A stretch of DNA of 28,852 nt from JBBRXJ01 sp038248505 (GCA_038248505.1 JBBRXJ010000044.1:1-28852); one strand, 5' to 3'; shown: positions 1-8,156, numbered from the stretch's first letter. Notes: generated from the letters alone by a model not told the origin. Made by a program: numbers and translations.

Positions 1-496
1 CATCTGGATTGTCTTTTGATAAGCCATGGATGCTACTGAATGCTAATAAAGGATTAAATCGAAGGGTGACAGTCTCAGCACTATCCTCTAATATATACTT
101 AACTAATAATTGTTCTTCATTATTAACCATTACGGTTTCTTTGCGGAACAATACGGTACCTATTCTATATAATGTGCTCGCTACTGCTTCAATATTAAGG
201 TCGCGTACATATTTATGTCCTTTAGGGAATAAATGATCACCTTGGAATTTATGAATTCCAATATGGAACTCTTTTCCTTTTTCAATTATGGTTTCGTCGA
301 GTCCTGATAGTAAGACGTGACGTTTTCCTCCAAATTCTTCAATAGGGACAATTAGTAAACCGTGATATTTTCTGGTATTACAACCAATGATGGTGGTAAG
401 AGAATAAGAACCGGCTCTATTGGTTCTTAAAATTTCTTTGTTGAGGGAATATTCTAAATTTATTAACTGTGTTTTATCGAAAGTTATATAATTCAT
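1..496 (-). CDS. Glycogen debranching enzyme, N-terminal part (amylo-alpha-1,6-glucosidase family), truncated by window edge
   Basis: A minus-strand reading frame starts at ATG 496 and stays open for 165 codons to the window edge. Its N-terminus reads MNYITFDKTQ and it contains CNTRKYHGLL at residues 39-48, the hallmark of the GDE_N domain found in bacterial glycogen debranching enzymes. Further on are LSGLDET (residues 63-69) and PKGHKY (91-96), also typical of Bacteroidota members as I recall them. The family hydrolyses alpha-1,6 branch points of glycogen in the cytoplasm. Only the N-terminal beta-sandwich-like domain lies here; the catalytic (alpha/alpha)6 barrel would be beyond position 1. 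No Shine-Dalgarno is visible, only a purine-rich GAAGAGAAAAA just before the start. Family call is confident; the exact enzymatic activity is inferred from homology. Confidence 0.87.
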   Translation of the reverse strand, partial: MNYITFDKTQLINLEYSLNKEILRTNRAGSYSLTTIIGCNTRKYHGLLIVPIEEFGGKRHVLLSGLDETIIEKGKEFHIGIHKFQGDHLFPKGHKYVRDLNIEAVASTLYRIGTVLFRKETVMVNNEEQLLVKYILEDSAETVTLRFNPLLAFSSIHGLSKDNPD

Positions 497-714
497 ATGT
501 TTTTCTCTTCAATGGCCAGATTTAACTAGGGGTTTAGAGGTTATATGTTTGTTGTTATACATTTTTGTCTTTCTAAATTCTCTACTAAGATAAATAATTC
601 TTGTGCAAGATACAAACTATTATGAATAAAAAAAAATAAATATTTGTTAAATGCAAAAATGATACTAACAAGTAATGAACAAGTGAATCGCCTTTCTATT
701 GTGGATTGTGGGTT

Positions 715-2085
715 TTACTCGATACTCTTACCAATAAGTGTTGCTGAGTTCGCTGATATAATTTTTACCTGAACATAATCTCCGATCGATGCTTTTGTTT
801 TTGGAAATACGACCACTTTATTCTGACTTGTTCGCCCTGAAAAATCGCTGTCCGATCGCTTGGATGTCTTCTCTATTAAGACTTCTCGAGTTTTTCCTAT
901 TTCGGATTTGCAGCTCTTTTCAGAGAGCTTTGATTGGAGTTTTTGGATTTGGTTTAGTCGTTCTGACTTTTCTTCTTCGGGAACATCATCTTTGTATTTT
1001 TTTGCCGCAAGGGTACCTGGACGCTCTGAATACTTAAACATATAGGCTAAATCGAAGGATACCGTCTTCATGAGGTCGAGGGTAGCTTCATGGTCGTCTT
1101 TGGTCTCAGAACAAAATCCTGAAATGATATCGGTGGTGATGGTGCAGTCGGGGATAATCTTGTGGATGGCTTCAATTCGCTCAAGATACCATTCCCTACT
1201 GTATTTTCGACTCATTAAGTCCAAAATACGATTGCTCCCCGACTGAACAGGGAGGTGAATGCTCCGGCATATATTTTTGTGCTCAGCTATTGTTTCGAGA
1301 AGTTCATTTGAAATATCTTTTGGGTGGGATGTTGAGAAACGTACCCTCATTTGTGGGTCTACAAGGGATACTTGTCGAATAAGTTTGGGGAAGTTTAAAA
1401 TCGATTTGCCCTCACCCCAACTATACGAGTTTACATTCTGACCAAGTAAGCTTACCTCTCGGTAACCGTTTTCTAATAGATTGCGAACTTCATTCAAAAT
1501 GGTTTCAGGATCCCTAGAACGTTCTCTGCCTCTGGTATATGGAACCACACAGTAGGTGCAAAAATTATTGCATCCTCGCATAATGGATACAAATGCACTT
1601 ACCCCGTTTGCATCTGTTCTTGATGGAATGATATTCTCATAGGTCTCCTCTATGGATAGTTCTGTATTGATTGCTTTCTGATGTCTGGCGGCATCCTCTA
1701 AAAGCTCTGGTAGTAGGCGATATGAGTCTGGGCCAACAACCAAATCTACGATTTTGTTTTCCAGTAGTTCTTCTTTTAACCGTTCGGCCATACAACCCAA
1801 AACGCCTACAATCATACTTGGCCTTTTCTTCTTCGCCTTCTTAAAATCAAAGAGGCGCGTGCGCACCTTTTGTTCAGCATTTTCGCGGATTGAACAGGTA
1901 TTGACCAAGACGATATCGGCATCTTCTATTCGATCGGTTACCTCTCCGTTGTTTTGCTTTAAAATGGATATTACTACTTCGCTATCGTTTACATTCATCT
2001 GGCATCCGTATGTCTCAATATAGATTTTCGGTCTTACTGGAAGGCCTCCAATCTCAATACCATCATGCGTTTCATGTTTTTTCAT
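715..2085 (-). CDS. miaB: tRNA-2-methylthio-N6-dimethylallyladenosine synthase MiaB
   Basis: This radical-SAM methylthiotransferase converts i6A37 to ms2i6A37 in tRNAs reading UNN codons. The 456-residue protein has the normal family length and domain order. The N-terminal UPF0004 domain carries the three auxiliary-cluster cysteines Cys28 (TYGCQMN), Cys64 (NTCSIRE) and Cys98 (LGCMAE). The radical-SAM core has the C172-x3-C176-x2-C179 motif in GCNNFCTYC, followed by PYTRGRERSR. A C-terminal TRAM-like RNA-binding domain occupies roughly residues 390-456. It is transcribed alone on the minus strand. A Bacteroidota-type promoter lies directly upstream and would give a very short leader. MiaB is preferred over MtaB or RimO because of the NNFCTYC and PYTRGRERSR signatures. 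Confidence 0.95.
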   Translation of the reverse strand: MKKHETHDGIEIGGLPVRPKIYIETYGCQMNVNDSEVVISILKQNNGEVTDRIEDADIVLVNTCSIRENAEQKVRTRLFDFKKAKKKRPSMIVGVLGCMAERLKEELLENKIVDLVVGPDSYRLLPELLEDAARHQKAINTELSIEETYENIIPSRTDANGVSAFVSIMRGCNNFCTYCVVPYTRGRERSRDPETILNEVRNLLENGYREVSLLGQNVNSYSWGEGKSILNFPKLIRQVSLVDPQMRVRFSTSHPKDISNELLETIAEHKNICRSIHLPVQSGSNRILDLMSRKYSREWYLERIEAIHKIIPDCTITTDIISGFCSETKDDHEATLDLMKTVSFDLAYMFKYSERPGTLAAKKYKDDVPEEEKSERLNQIQKLQSKLSEKSCKSEIGKTREVLIEKTSKRSDSDFSGRTSQNKVVVFPKTKASIGDYVQVKIISANSATLIGKSIE

Positions 2086-2104
2086 ACCATGTTTTTCATT
2101 TTTA

Positions 2105-2134
2105 CAAAGATAGGCTTAATTTTTATTCGTCAAT
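2105..2134 (-). promoter_or_regulatory. Predicted Bacteroidota promoter for miaB
   Basis: Read on the minus strand, a perfect -7 element TATCTTTG (TAnnTTTG) lies at 2112-2105. A TTG lies 18 nt upstream, at 2133-2131. The predicted transcript would start about a dozen bases before the miaB ATG, consistent with leader-poor mRNAs. The assignment rests only on the match to the known -33/-7 consensus of this phylum. Confidence 0.55.
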
Positions 2135-3220
2135 TTAGGGTTTGGATGATTTGAATTTTAACTTTCTTCTCTATAGTCTATATTATTGTTGCCAATAATT
2201 GGATTTGTATTGTGTATAGACTGTAAATAAAGACATGTAGCTCGAATATTATATGTTTTGATTATTCCATAGGCGTTTTATTTAATTAGCTCTGATTATT
2301 TTTTTCATTCATTTATATTTTGGCTTCTTATCCATCCTTCTTTTTGTTTTTCATTAATTGTATTTAAGTGATTTAATAATCATACATATAGTTTGTTATG
2401 AAGGTTGCGCTCTTTTTGCTTTATTTGTGAATTCTTATATTGATTCTTTTGATTCTTTCTTTTTGTGGTTTCAGTTTGAAATTTGAACACATTGTTTATC
2501 GGGATAATGACGTATAGTTTTAATGAGTGTTGCTTGAATGTCTCGTCATTACTTAGTTTCGTTTCTCAGTTCCCATTATATTTAAATCTTATAGGATGGT
2601 GAGCGTTTATGTATCTACTTTACCTAATAAAAAAATGCCAACTGATATTTTACATTTAGACAAGGTCTAGAATTTGACAAATACTCTACAAGGCTTGTTA
2701 ATTCTATGTGTTTGAAATTTATCGTTAGAGCTGCAAGTCTTATTTATCTTTTTTATCTGGTTTCTATTTTTTAACAGTAGGTAAAAAATACAACATTCTT
2801 GAATTGACTCTAAATTTTGAATGTGTTAGTTGTGAATATTGCTGATAGGTGTTTTAGTACATTATTTAGCTTGTATATTGAATTGTTTAAATGTGTTTCT
2901 GTTTATCAATACACCTCATTTTTTTTGTGAATAAGGGGCAATATTTATTTACTATGAATATACCTTATATATAGGAGAGCTCTTTTGGTTTCTTCTTTAA
3001 ATTCTCAATCAACCGAATTTGAATTAATCAATATTTCATTTGATCTTTAAAATATAAACGCATGAATAAAAATCGTAATCATTATTATACCTTATATATA
3101 TGTATAAGCATATTTTGAGTTTTTTAACTATAATACATATAAATACATGTAATACAGCAATATGTGTAAGGTATGATGATATTGGATAATTATACATATA
3201 TATATATTATTGTCTGTTGA
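2135..3220. other. Gene-poor, very AT-rich intergenic stretch
   Basis: About 1.1 kb between the miaB promoter and the leu promoter shows no coding region with recognisable protein similarity on either strand, and no tRNA, rRNA or other RNA family that I can identify. It is T-rich on the plus strand. It has short TA runs (for example 3194-3208) and one 15-nt direct repeat, TATACCTTATATATA, at 2959-2973 and 3086-3100, which at this base composition may be chance. Small possible hairpins occur (TAGAC/GTCTA near 2660) without a T-run. It may hold a decayed gene or an unrecognised small RNA, but nothing positive can be claimed. Confidence 0.6.
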
Positions 3221-3224
3221 ATAG

Positions 3225-3254
3225 TTTGTATTAAAAGAAATTTTATTAATTTTG
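3225..3254 (+). promoter_or_regulatory. Predicted promoter of the leu/cim operon
   Basis: TTTG at 3225-3228, an 18-nt spacer, then a perfect TAATTTTG (TAnnTTTG) at 3247-3254 form a full match to the Bacteroidota -33/-7 promoter. Transcription would begin near 3260, only about a dozen bases before the leader-peptide ATG at 3273. That places the whole attenuator in the first 140 nt of the transcript. The agreement between promoter position and attenuator position supports both. Confidence 0.7.
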
Positions 3255-3272
3255 CAGTATTAATAAAAGATT

Positions 3273-3338
3273 ATGAGATTATTGAATAACATATTAAGTA
3301 TCATTATTATTGGCATTATTAGTAAAGTGCCTGAGTGA
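3273..3338 (+). CDS. Branched-chain amino acid leader peptide of the leu/cim operon
   Basis: This 21-codon reading frame is too short for routine gene calling. It encodes MRLLNNILSIIIIGIISKVP followed by Glu and a TGA stop at 3336-3338. Eleven residues are branched-chain: seven Ile, three Leu and one Val. The Leu codons are TTA, TTG and TTA; the Ile codons run 3300-3311 and 3315-3320. It begins about 12 nt after the predicted transcription start and ends inside the first arm of the antiterminator hairpin. Leader peptides rich in the regulated amino acid are the sensors of ribosome-mediated attenuation in the enterobacterial leu and ilv operons; this has the same organisation. Low-complexity AT-rich DNA can give Ile runs by chance, but the coincidence with promoter, stop position and hairpins makes a real leader peptide likely. 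Confidence 0.8.
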   Translation: MRLLNNILSIIIIGIISKVPE

Positions 3339-3400
3339 GAATGGTATGTACAATATAAAGGATTTTAAAAAACCATTCTCATCATCGGGAATGGTTTTTT
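3312..3400 (+). promoter_or_regulatory. Transcription attenuator of the leu/cim operon (mutually exclusive antiterminator and terminator)
   Basis: Three complementary segments are visible. Segment 2 (3336-3345, TGAGAATGGT) pairs perfectly over 10 bp with segment 3 (3372-3381, ACCATTCTCA) to form an antiterminator. The same segment 3 pairs with segment 4 (3387-3396) to form a terminator hairpin followed by a T-run. Segment 2 begins with the leader stop codon. A ribosome that finishes the leader therefore covers segment 2 and lets the terminator form. One stalled on the Ile/Leu codons upstream leaves segment 2 free to pair with segment 3, so transcription continues into leuC. A weak upstream hairpin (3312-3317 with 3326-3331, including one G-T pair) could serve as the pause structure. 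Pairing is seen directly; the regulatory logic is inferred from the trp/leu paradigm. Confidence 0.82.
3367..3400 (+). terminator. Intrinsic terminator arm of the leu attenuator
   Basis: The core stem AACCATTCTC (3371-3380) pairs with GGGAATGGTT (3387-3396) around the 6-nt loop ATCATC, with one wobble pair. It is extended by A-T pairs from the A-run at 3367-3370, and T-run 3395-3400 follows. It lies 36 nt before the leuC start codon, so it must be conditional if the operon is to be expressed. Confidence 0.8.
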
Positions 3401-3435
3401 GCTTATATACGTTTAACTATTAATAATTTTAAAAA

Positions 3436-4836
3436 TTGACAGGGAAAACATTATTTGACAAGGTCTGGGATAGCCATGTAGTGGCTCAGATCGAAGACGG
3501 GCCGAGTGTCGTGTATATCGACCGTCATTTACTTCATGAAGTAACCAGTCCGCAAGCTTTTGCTGGAATTGAGAAACGAGGCATTAAGGTCTTAAAGCCA
3601 GAGCATACTTTTGCCACGCCTGATCATAATGTGCCTACGGTGAATCAGCATCTCGAAATCAAAGATGAGCTGTCGCGTATGCAAGTAAATAAATTGACTG
3701 AAAATACCACACGTCATGGAATTCAATTATTTGGTTTGAATCATCCTTTGCAAGGTGTTGTACATGTTGTAGGACCAGAGTTAGGAATTACTCAACCAGG
3801 AATGACCATTGTTTGTGGAGATAGTCATACGTCAACGCATGGTGCATTTGGTGCTGTTGCTTTTGGTATTGGCACGAGTGAAGTTGAGATGGTGCTTGCT
3901 ACACAATGCATCATGCAACCTAAACCAAAGAGTATGCGCATTACTGTTAATGGTGATTTAAAGAAGGGCGTTACTCCTAAAGATGTTATTCTTTATATCA
4001 TATCCAAAATATCAGCTAGTGGAGGTACTGGTTATTTTATTGAATATGCAGGGAGTACTTTCCGCAATATGTCAATGGAAGGTAGAATGACAGTTAGTAA
4101 CATGAGTATTGAATGTGGTGCACGTGGTGGATTTATAGCGCCTGACGAGGTTACATTCAATTACTTGAAAGGCCGCATGTATGCTCCTAAAGGTGAAAAA
4201 TGGGATACTCAAGTTGCAAAATGGAAAGAGTTGCGCACGGATTCGGATGCTAAATTTGATGCTGAATATACTTATGACACATCAGATATTGAACCGATGA
4301 TTACCTATGGCACAAACCCAGGTATGGGTATTGCTCTTAGTGGTACCATACCATCAGAGACAAGTATGCCGGAAAGTGCTCGCGGATCTTATATGAAAGC
4401 CTTAAAATATATGGGCTATCAACCAGGTGAAAAAATGATTGGTAAAAAGGTTGATTATGTCTTTGTTGGAAGTTGTACCAACGGACGTATTGAGGACTTG
4501 CGAGAGTTTGCTTCTTTTGTAAAAGGCAAGAAGAAAGTTGACGGTTTGGTGGCGTGGATTGTTCCTGGTTCTAAACAGGTTGAAAAACAAGCGATAGAAG
4601 AAGGTATTGCCAAAACACTTACTGATGCAGGATTTGAACTACGTCAACCTGGTTGCAGTGCATGTTTAGCAATGAACGATGATAAGGTTCCTGAAGGAAT
4701 GTATGCTGTGGCAACTTCAAATAGAAATTTTGAAGGACGCCAGGGCCCTGGTTCAAGAACTTTATTGGCTAGTCCTTTGGTTGCTGCTGCAGCAGCAGTT
4801 ACAGGTAAATTAAATGATCCAAGAGATTTTTTATAA
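3436..4836 (+). CDS. leuC: 3-isopropylmalate dehydratase large subunit LeuC
   Basis: LeuC, with LeuD, isomerises 2-isopropylmalate to 3-isopropylmalate in leucine synthesis, and likewise citramalate to 3-methylmalate in the citramalate route. The 466-residue protein has the canonical aconitase-family features: CGDSHTSTHGAFG at residues 127-139, and the three 4Fe-4S ligands Cys347 (GSCTNGR), Cys407 and Cys410 (PGCSACLAMN). These positions match those I recall for the E. coli enzyme. The start is TTG at 3436, giving MTGKTLFDKVWDSHVV; no in-frame ATG exists upstream and the protein would lose its conserved N-terminus with a later start. It is the first structural gene after the attenuator. No Shine-Dalgarno is seen. 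Confidence 0.96.
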   Translation: MTGKTLFDKVWDSHVVAQIEDGPSVVYIDRHLLHEVTSPQAFAGIEKRGIKVLKPEHTFATPDHNVPTVNQHLEIKDELSRMQVNKLTENTTRHGIQLFGLNHPLQGVVHVVGPELGITQPGMTIVCGDSHTSTHGAFGAVAFGIGTSEVEMVLATQCIMQPKPKSMRITVNGDLKKGVTPKDVILYIISKISASGGTGYFIEYAGSTFRNMSMEGRMTVSNMSIECGARGGFIAPDEVTFNYLKGRMYAPKGEKWDTQVAKWKELRTDSDAKFDAEYTYDTSDIEPMITYGTNPGMGIALSGTIPSETSMPESARGSYMKALKYMGYQPGEKMIGKKVDYVFVGSCTNGRIEDLREFASFVKGKKKVDGLVAWIVPGSKQVEKQAIEEGIAKTLTDAGFELRQPGCSACLAMNDDKVPEGMYAVATSNRNFEGRQGPGSRTLLASPLVAAAAAVTGKLNDPRDFL

Positions 4837-4855
4837 TAATGAAAATTTTAAAACA

Positions 4856-5455
4856 ATGGGTGTAGATAAATTTATAACAATAGAATCACGATGTGTTCCG
4901 CTTCCAATAGAGAATGTTGACACAGATCAAATAATTCCAGCACGTTTTTTGAAAGCCACAAGCAAAGATGGTTTTGGCGATAATTTATTTCGTGACTGGC
5001 GTTATGATAAAACGAATCAGCCAATAAGAGATTTTGTACTGAATGATTCACGTTATTCAGGTCAAATATTAATTGGAGGTAGAAATTTTGGTTCAGGTTC
5101 AAGCCGCGAGCATGCTGCGTGGGCTATTCATGGCTATGGCTTTAGAGTTGTTGTTTCGAGTTTTTTTGCAGATATCTTTAAAGGTAATGTATTAAATAAT
5201 GGTGTTCTGCCAGTTCAAGTGTCGGATGATTTTCTCGCAAAACTGTTTGCTACTATTGAAAAGGATGCTGCATCAATGGTTAAAATTGATTTAGTAAATC
5301 AAACTATAAGCATTATAGCTACAGGTGAAAAGGAGAATTTTGCAATTAATTCATATAAGAAAACATGCCTAATTAATGGCTATGATGATATCGATTATCT
5401 GATAAATATAAAGGATAAAATTGCAGCCTATAAGAATCCATGGTTGGTTGAGTAA
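4856..5455 (+). CDS. leuD: 3-isopropylmalate dehydratase small subunit LeuD
   Basis: LeuD is the swivelling small subunit of the LeuCD isomerase. The 199-residue product carries PLPIENVDTDQIIPARFL near the N-terminus and GGRNFGSGSSREHAAWA in the middle, the loop that contacts the substrate. I choose ATG 4856 (MGVDKFITIES) over the earlier in-frame ATG at 4814. The earlier start would add 14 residues that overlap the leuC stop and have no counterpart in the family, whereas 199 residues is the usual length. It lies 19 nt after leuC, consistent with co-transcription and production of equal subunits. Confidence 0.94.
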   Translation: MGVDKFITIESRCVPLPIENVDTDQIIPARFLKATSKDGFGDNLFRDWRYDKTNQPIRDFVLNDSRYSGQILIGGRNFGSGSSREHAAWAIHGYGFRVVVSSFFADIFKGNVLNNGVLPVQVSDDFLAKLFATIEKDAASMVKIDLVNQTISIIATGEKENFAINSYKKTCLINGYDDIDYLINIKDKIAAYKNPWLVE

Positions 5456-5472
5456 TATTAGATTTAAAGCAA

Positions 5473-7017
5473 GTGGCAAAAAACATAAAACCCCAAAGTG
5501 TAAGGCAGGTTCAAATAATGGATACTACCTTGAGGGATGGAGAACAAACCTCAGGTGTTTCTTTTTCTGATACCGAAAAGTTGACGATTGCTAAATTCCT
5601 TTTAGAGGAGGTAAAGGTCGACCGAATTGAAGTGGCTTCGGCGCGCGTCTCTGAAGGCGAATTTCGTGGGGCTAATGCCATTATTGATTGGGCAAAGAAA
5701 AATAAATGCTTACATAAAGTTGAGATATTAGGTTTTATTGACGGAAATAAATCAATTGATTGGGTTCATAAAGCAGGTGGTAAAGTTGTGAATTTACTCA
5801 GCAAAGGATCTCTGAAGCACTTAAAATATCAGCTAAAGAAGGAGCCTGATGTGCATTTGGCTGATATTAAATCTGCCATTCGTTATGCACGTTCTAAAGG
5901 AATTACGGTGAATCTTTATCTAGAGGATTGGTCTAATGGGATGAAGCATTCACCTGATTATGTCTTTTTTTTAATGGAAGGGCTTAAAAATGAAGATATA
6001 CAGTGCTTTATGATGCCAGATACTTTGGGCGTTTTGAATCCCGATGAAACCTTAGATTTCTGTTCGCAGATGACAGTAAAATATCCAGGTTTGCATTTTG
6101 ATTTTCATGCTCATAATGACTATGATTTGGCGGTGGCAAATGTATATGCATCAATAAAAGCAGGCTTTAACGGGATACATACTACGGTTAATGGTCTGGG
6201 TGAGCGTGCAGGTAATGTTCCATTGAGTAGCGTTGTTGCTGTATTGCGCGATCATTTGAATTGCGAAATGCAGATGAATGAATCAAAAATTAATCTGGTA
6301 AGCCGCATAGTTGAGTCTTTTTCAGGCATTCGTATACCCAAAAATAAACCTGTAATAGGGGATTATGTGTTTACACAAACATGCGGTGTTCATGCCGATG
6401 GAGATAATAAAAACAATCTTTATCATAATGATCTTATACCAGAGCGTTTTGGAAGAGTGCGCACATATGCTTTAGGTAAAACATCGGGCAAGGCAAATGT
6501 TGAGCAAAACCTTAAGGAGCTTGGCATTCAGTTAGATCCTGAGAGTATGAAAAAGGTTACGGAACGTGTTATAGAACTAGGTGATAGGAAAAGAAGTGTA
6601 TCAAAAGAAGATCTTCCATTTATTATTTCAGATGTATTGGGTAGTAAAGCGATTGAGCAGAAAATAGTATTAAAGAATTATGCAATATCATCGGTTCGTG
6701 GCCTTAAACCAGTAGCAACTCTCAGCATTGAAATCGAGAAACAGCTTTACGAACAATCATCAAATGGTGATGGACAGTATGATGCTTTTGTGAAAGCTTT
6801 GTGGAAGATATACGATAAGTTAGGCAAGAAACATCCTGTTCTTAAGGATTATGCTGTATCTATACCGCCAGGCGGAAAGTCTGATGCACTTGTTGAGACT
6901 ATGATCTCATGGAATTATCAGGATAAAGAAATAAAAACTAGTGGTCTGGATAGCGACCAAACAGTTGCTGCAATAAAAGCTACCATAAAAATGCTTAACA
7001 TTTTAGAGAAATATTAA
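5473..7017 (+). CDS. cimA: (R)-citramalate synthase, Leptospira CimA type (alternatively annotated as a second 2-isopropylmalate synthase)
   Basis: The 514-residue protein belongs to the DRE-TIM aldolase family: DTTLRDGEQ at residues 17-25, metal-binding His212 and His214 in FHAHND, and a C-terminal allosteric LeuA-dimer domain with IPPGGKSDALVET. It is strikingly similar, from memory, to Leptospira interrogans citramalate synthase (VDRIEVASARVS, VYLEDWSNG-like and ERFGRVRTYALGK segments). At a constant offset of +5 it retains the Leptospira residues described as binding catalytically or lining the pyruvate pocket: Arg21, Asp22, Leu86, Leu109 and Tyr149. Expected reaction: pyruvate plus acetyl-CoA to citramalate, which LeuCD and LeuB then convert to 2-oxobutyrate for isoleucine. 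The start is GTG at 5473, 17 nt after leuD. Specificity is inferred; isopropylmalate synthase activity is not excluded. Confidence 0.82.
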   Translation: MAKNIKPQSVRQVQIMDTTLRDGEQTSGVSFSDTEKLTIAKFLLEEVKVDRIEVASARVSEGEFRGANAIIDWAKKNKCLHKVEILGFIDGNKSIDWVHKAGGKVVNLLSKGSLKHLKYQLKKEPDVHLADIKSAIRYARSKGITVNLYLEDWSNGMKHSPDYVFFLMEGLKNEDIQCFMMPDTLGVLNPDETLDFCSQMTVKYPGLHFDFHAHNDYDLAVANVYASIKAGFNGIHTTVNGLGERAGNVPLSSVVAVLRDHLNCEMQMNESKINLVSRIVESFSGIRIPKNKPVIGDYVFTQTCGVHADGDNKNNLYHNDLIPERFGRVRTYALGKTSGKANVEQNLKELGIQLDPESMKKVTERVIELGDRKRSVSKEDLPFIISDVLGSKAIEQKIVLKNYAISSVRGLKPVATLSIEIEKQLYEQSSNGDGQYDAFVKALWKIYDKLGKKHPVLKDYAVSIPPGGKSDALVETMISWNYQDKEIKTSGLDSDQTVAAIKATIKMLNILEKY

Positions 7018-7041
7018 TAACCATTAAACACAAATTATTAA

Positions 7042-8106
7042 ATGGCAACATTCAAAATTGCTGTCTTACCCGGCGATGGGATAGGACCTGAGATTGTTAA
7101 CGAGGCTGTAAAAGTACTCAAGGCAGTTGAAAAGAAATTCGGTCATCAGTTTATATTTACCCAGGGTATTGTTGGAGCTACAGCCATTGATGCAGTAGGT
7201 AATCCATATCCAGAAGAAACTCATGAACTATGCATGAATTCGGATGCTGTACTTTTTGGCGCTATTGGTGATCCACGTTTCGATAATGATCCTAAGGCTA
7301 AAGTTCGTCCAGAGCAAGGATTGCTTGCTATGCGTAAGCGTTTAGGATTGTTTGGAAATATTAGACCCGTTGTTACTTTTCCGTCCTTAATACACAAATC
7401 CCCTTTGCGCAAAGAGTTGGTTGAAGGCGTTGATTTTGTTGTAATACGGGAGCTTACAGGCGGTATTTATTTTGGCGAACCACGTGGTCGTAGTGAAGAT
7501 GGAAACAAAGCGTATGATACATGTGTTTATTCGAAAGAAGAAATAGTTCGCGTTACAAAACTTGCATTGGAATTGGCTCGTACACGTCGTAAAAAGTTAT
7601 GCGCTGTGGATAAAGCAAACGTTCTTGCAACAAGTCGTTTGTGGAGAGAAACGGTACAAGAGTTAGCTCCTCAATATCCAGATATTGAAGTTACCTACCT
7701 TTTGGTTGATAATGCTGCCATGCAGTTTATTCAGAACCCAAAACAATTTGACGTTATTGTAACTGAAAATATGTTTGGTGACATCCTCACCGATGAGGCT
7801 AGTGTCATTACAGGATCAATGGGAATGCTTCCTTCAGCATCTGTAGGTATTCATACTTCGGTTTTTGAGCCAATTCATGGTTCATATCCGCAGGCTAAGG
7901 GCAAAAACATTGCCAATCCATGTGCTACAATTTTATCAGCCGCAATGTTATTAGAGTCGTTAAAACTCGTTAAAGAAGGCGCTGCTGTTCGCAAAGCCGT
8001 TGATGAGAGTTTAGCTGCTGAATATGCTACCGAAGATATCAATAAAGAAAACCCACGCAAAACATCAGAGGTGGGTGATTGGTTGGCAAATTATATTGCA
8101 AAGTAA
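7042..8106 (+). CDS. leuB: 3-isopropylmalate dehydrogenase LeuB
   Basis: This NAD-dependent beta-decarboxylating dehydrogenase oxidises 3-isopropylmalate to 2-oxoisocaproate, and 3-methylmalate to 2-oxobutyrate if the citramalate route runs. The 354-residue length is normal. Visible signatures are LPGDGIGPEI (residues 9-18), RELTGGIYFGEPRG with the substrate-binding loop and Tyr, DKANVLATSRLWRE, the metal-site segment VTENMFGDILTDEAS, and GSYPQAKGKNIANP for NAD selectivity. It is the last gene of the leuC-leuD-cimA-leuB operon, 24 nt after cimA, and is followed by a strong terminator. Confidence 0.95.
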   Translation: MATFKIAVLPGDGIGPEIVNEAVKVLKAVEKKFGHQFIFTQGIVGATAIDAVGNPYPEETHELCMNSDAVLFGAIGDPRFDNDPKAKVRPEQGLLAMRKRLGLFGNIRPVVTFPSLIHKSPLRKELVEGVDFVVIRELTGGIYFGEPRGRSEDGNKAYDTCVYSKEEIVRVTKLALELARTRRKKLCAVDKANVLATSRLWRETVQELAPQYPDIEVTYLLVDNAAMQFIQNPKQFDVIVTENMFGDILTDEASVITGSMGMLPSASVGIHTSVFEPIHGSYPQAKGKNIANPCATILSAAMLLESLKLVKEGAAVRKAVDESLAAEYATEDINKENPRKTSEVGDWLANYIAK

Positions 8107-8125
8107 TATACCCAAATACGAAACA

Positions 8126-8156
8126 AAAACGCCCCGAATTTTCGGGGCGTTTTTTG
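8126..8156. terminator. Bidirectional intrinsic terminator between leuB and cysE
   Basis: A GC-rich stem AACGCCCCGAA (8128-8138) pairs with TTCGGGGCGTT (8141-8151). A run of Ts follows on the plus strand, and an A-rich 5' flank provides Ts on the minus strand. It sits between the convergent ends of leuB and cysE, so it can end both operons. It is the most GC-rich hairpin in the window. Confidence 0.92.

Noticed and set aside
789..2023. Several open frames on the plus strand opposite miaB
   Set aside because: They are antisense to conserved MiaB motifs and show no plausible protein features.
2398..2430. Ten-codon frame MKVALFLLYL that resembles another Leu-rich leader peptide
   Set aside because: No consensus promoter at suitable spacing and no following terminator or alternative hairpin; it lies more than 800 nt upstream of the real leader and is probably chance.
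2959..3100. 15-nt direct repeat TATACCTTATATATA as attachment site or CRISPR-like unit
   Set aside because: Only two copies, nearly all A/T, no spacer regularity, and no integrase or cas genes nearby.
3190..3210. TA-dinucleotide run as a possible repeat element
   Set aside because: Short and expected in DNA of this composition; no unit structure beyond TA.
4814..4855. Upstream in-frame ATG for leuD inside the end of leuC
   Set aside because: It would add 14 residues with no family counterpart; ATG 4856 gives the normal 199-residue protein.
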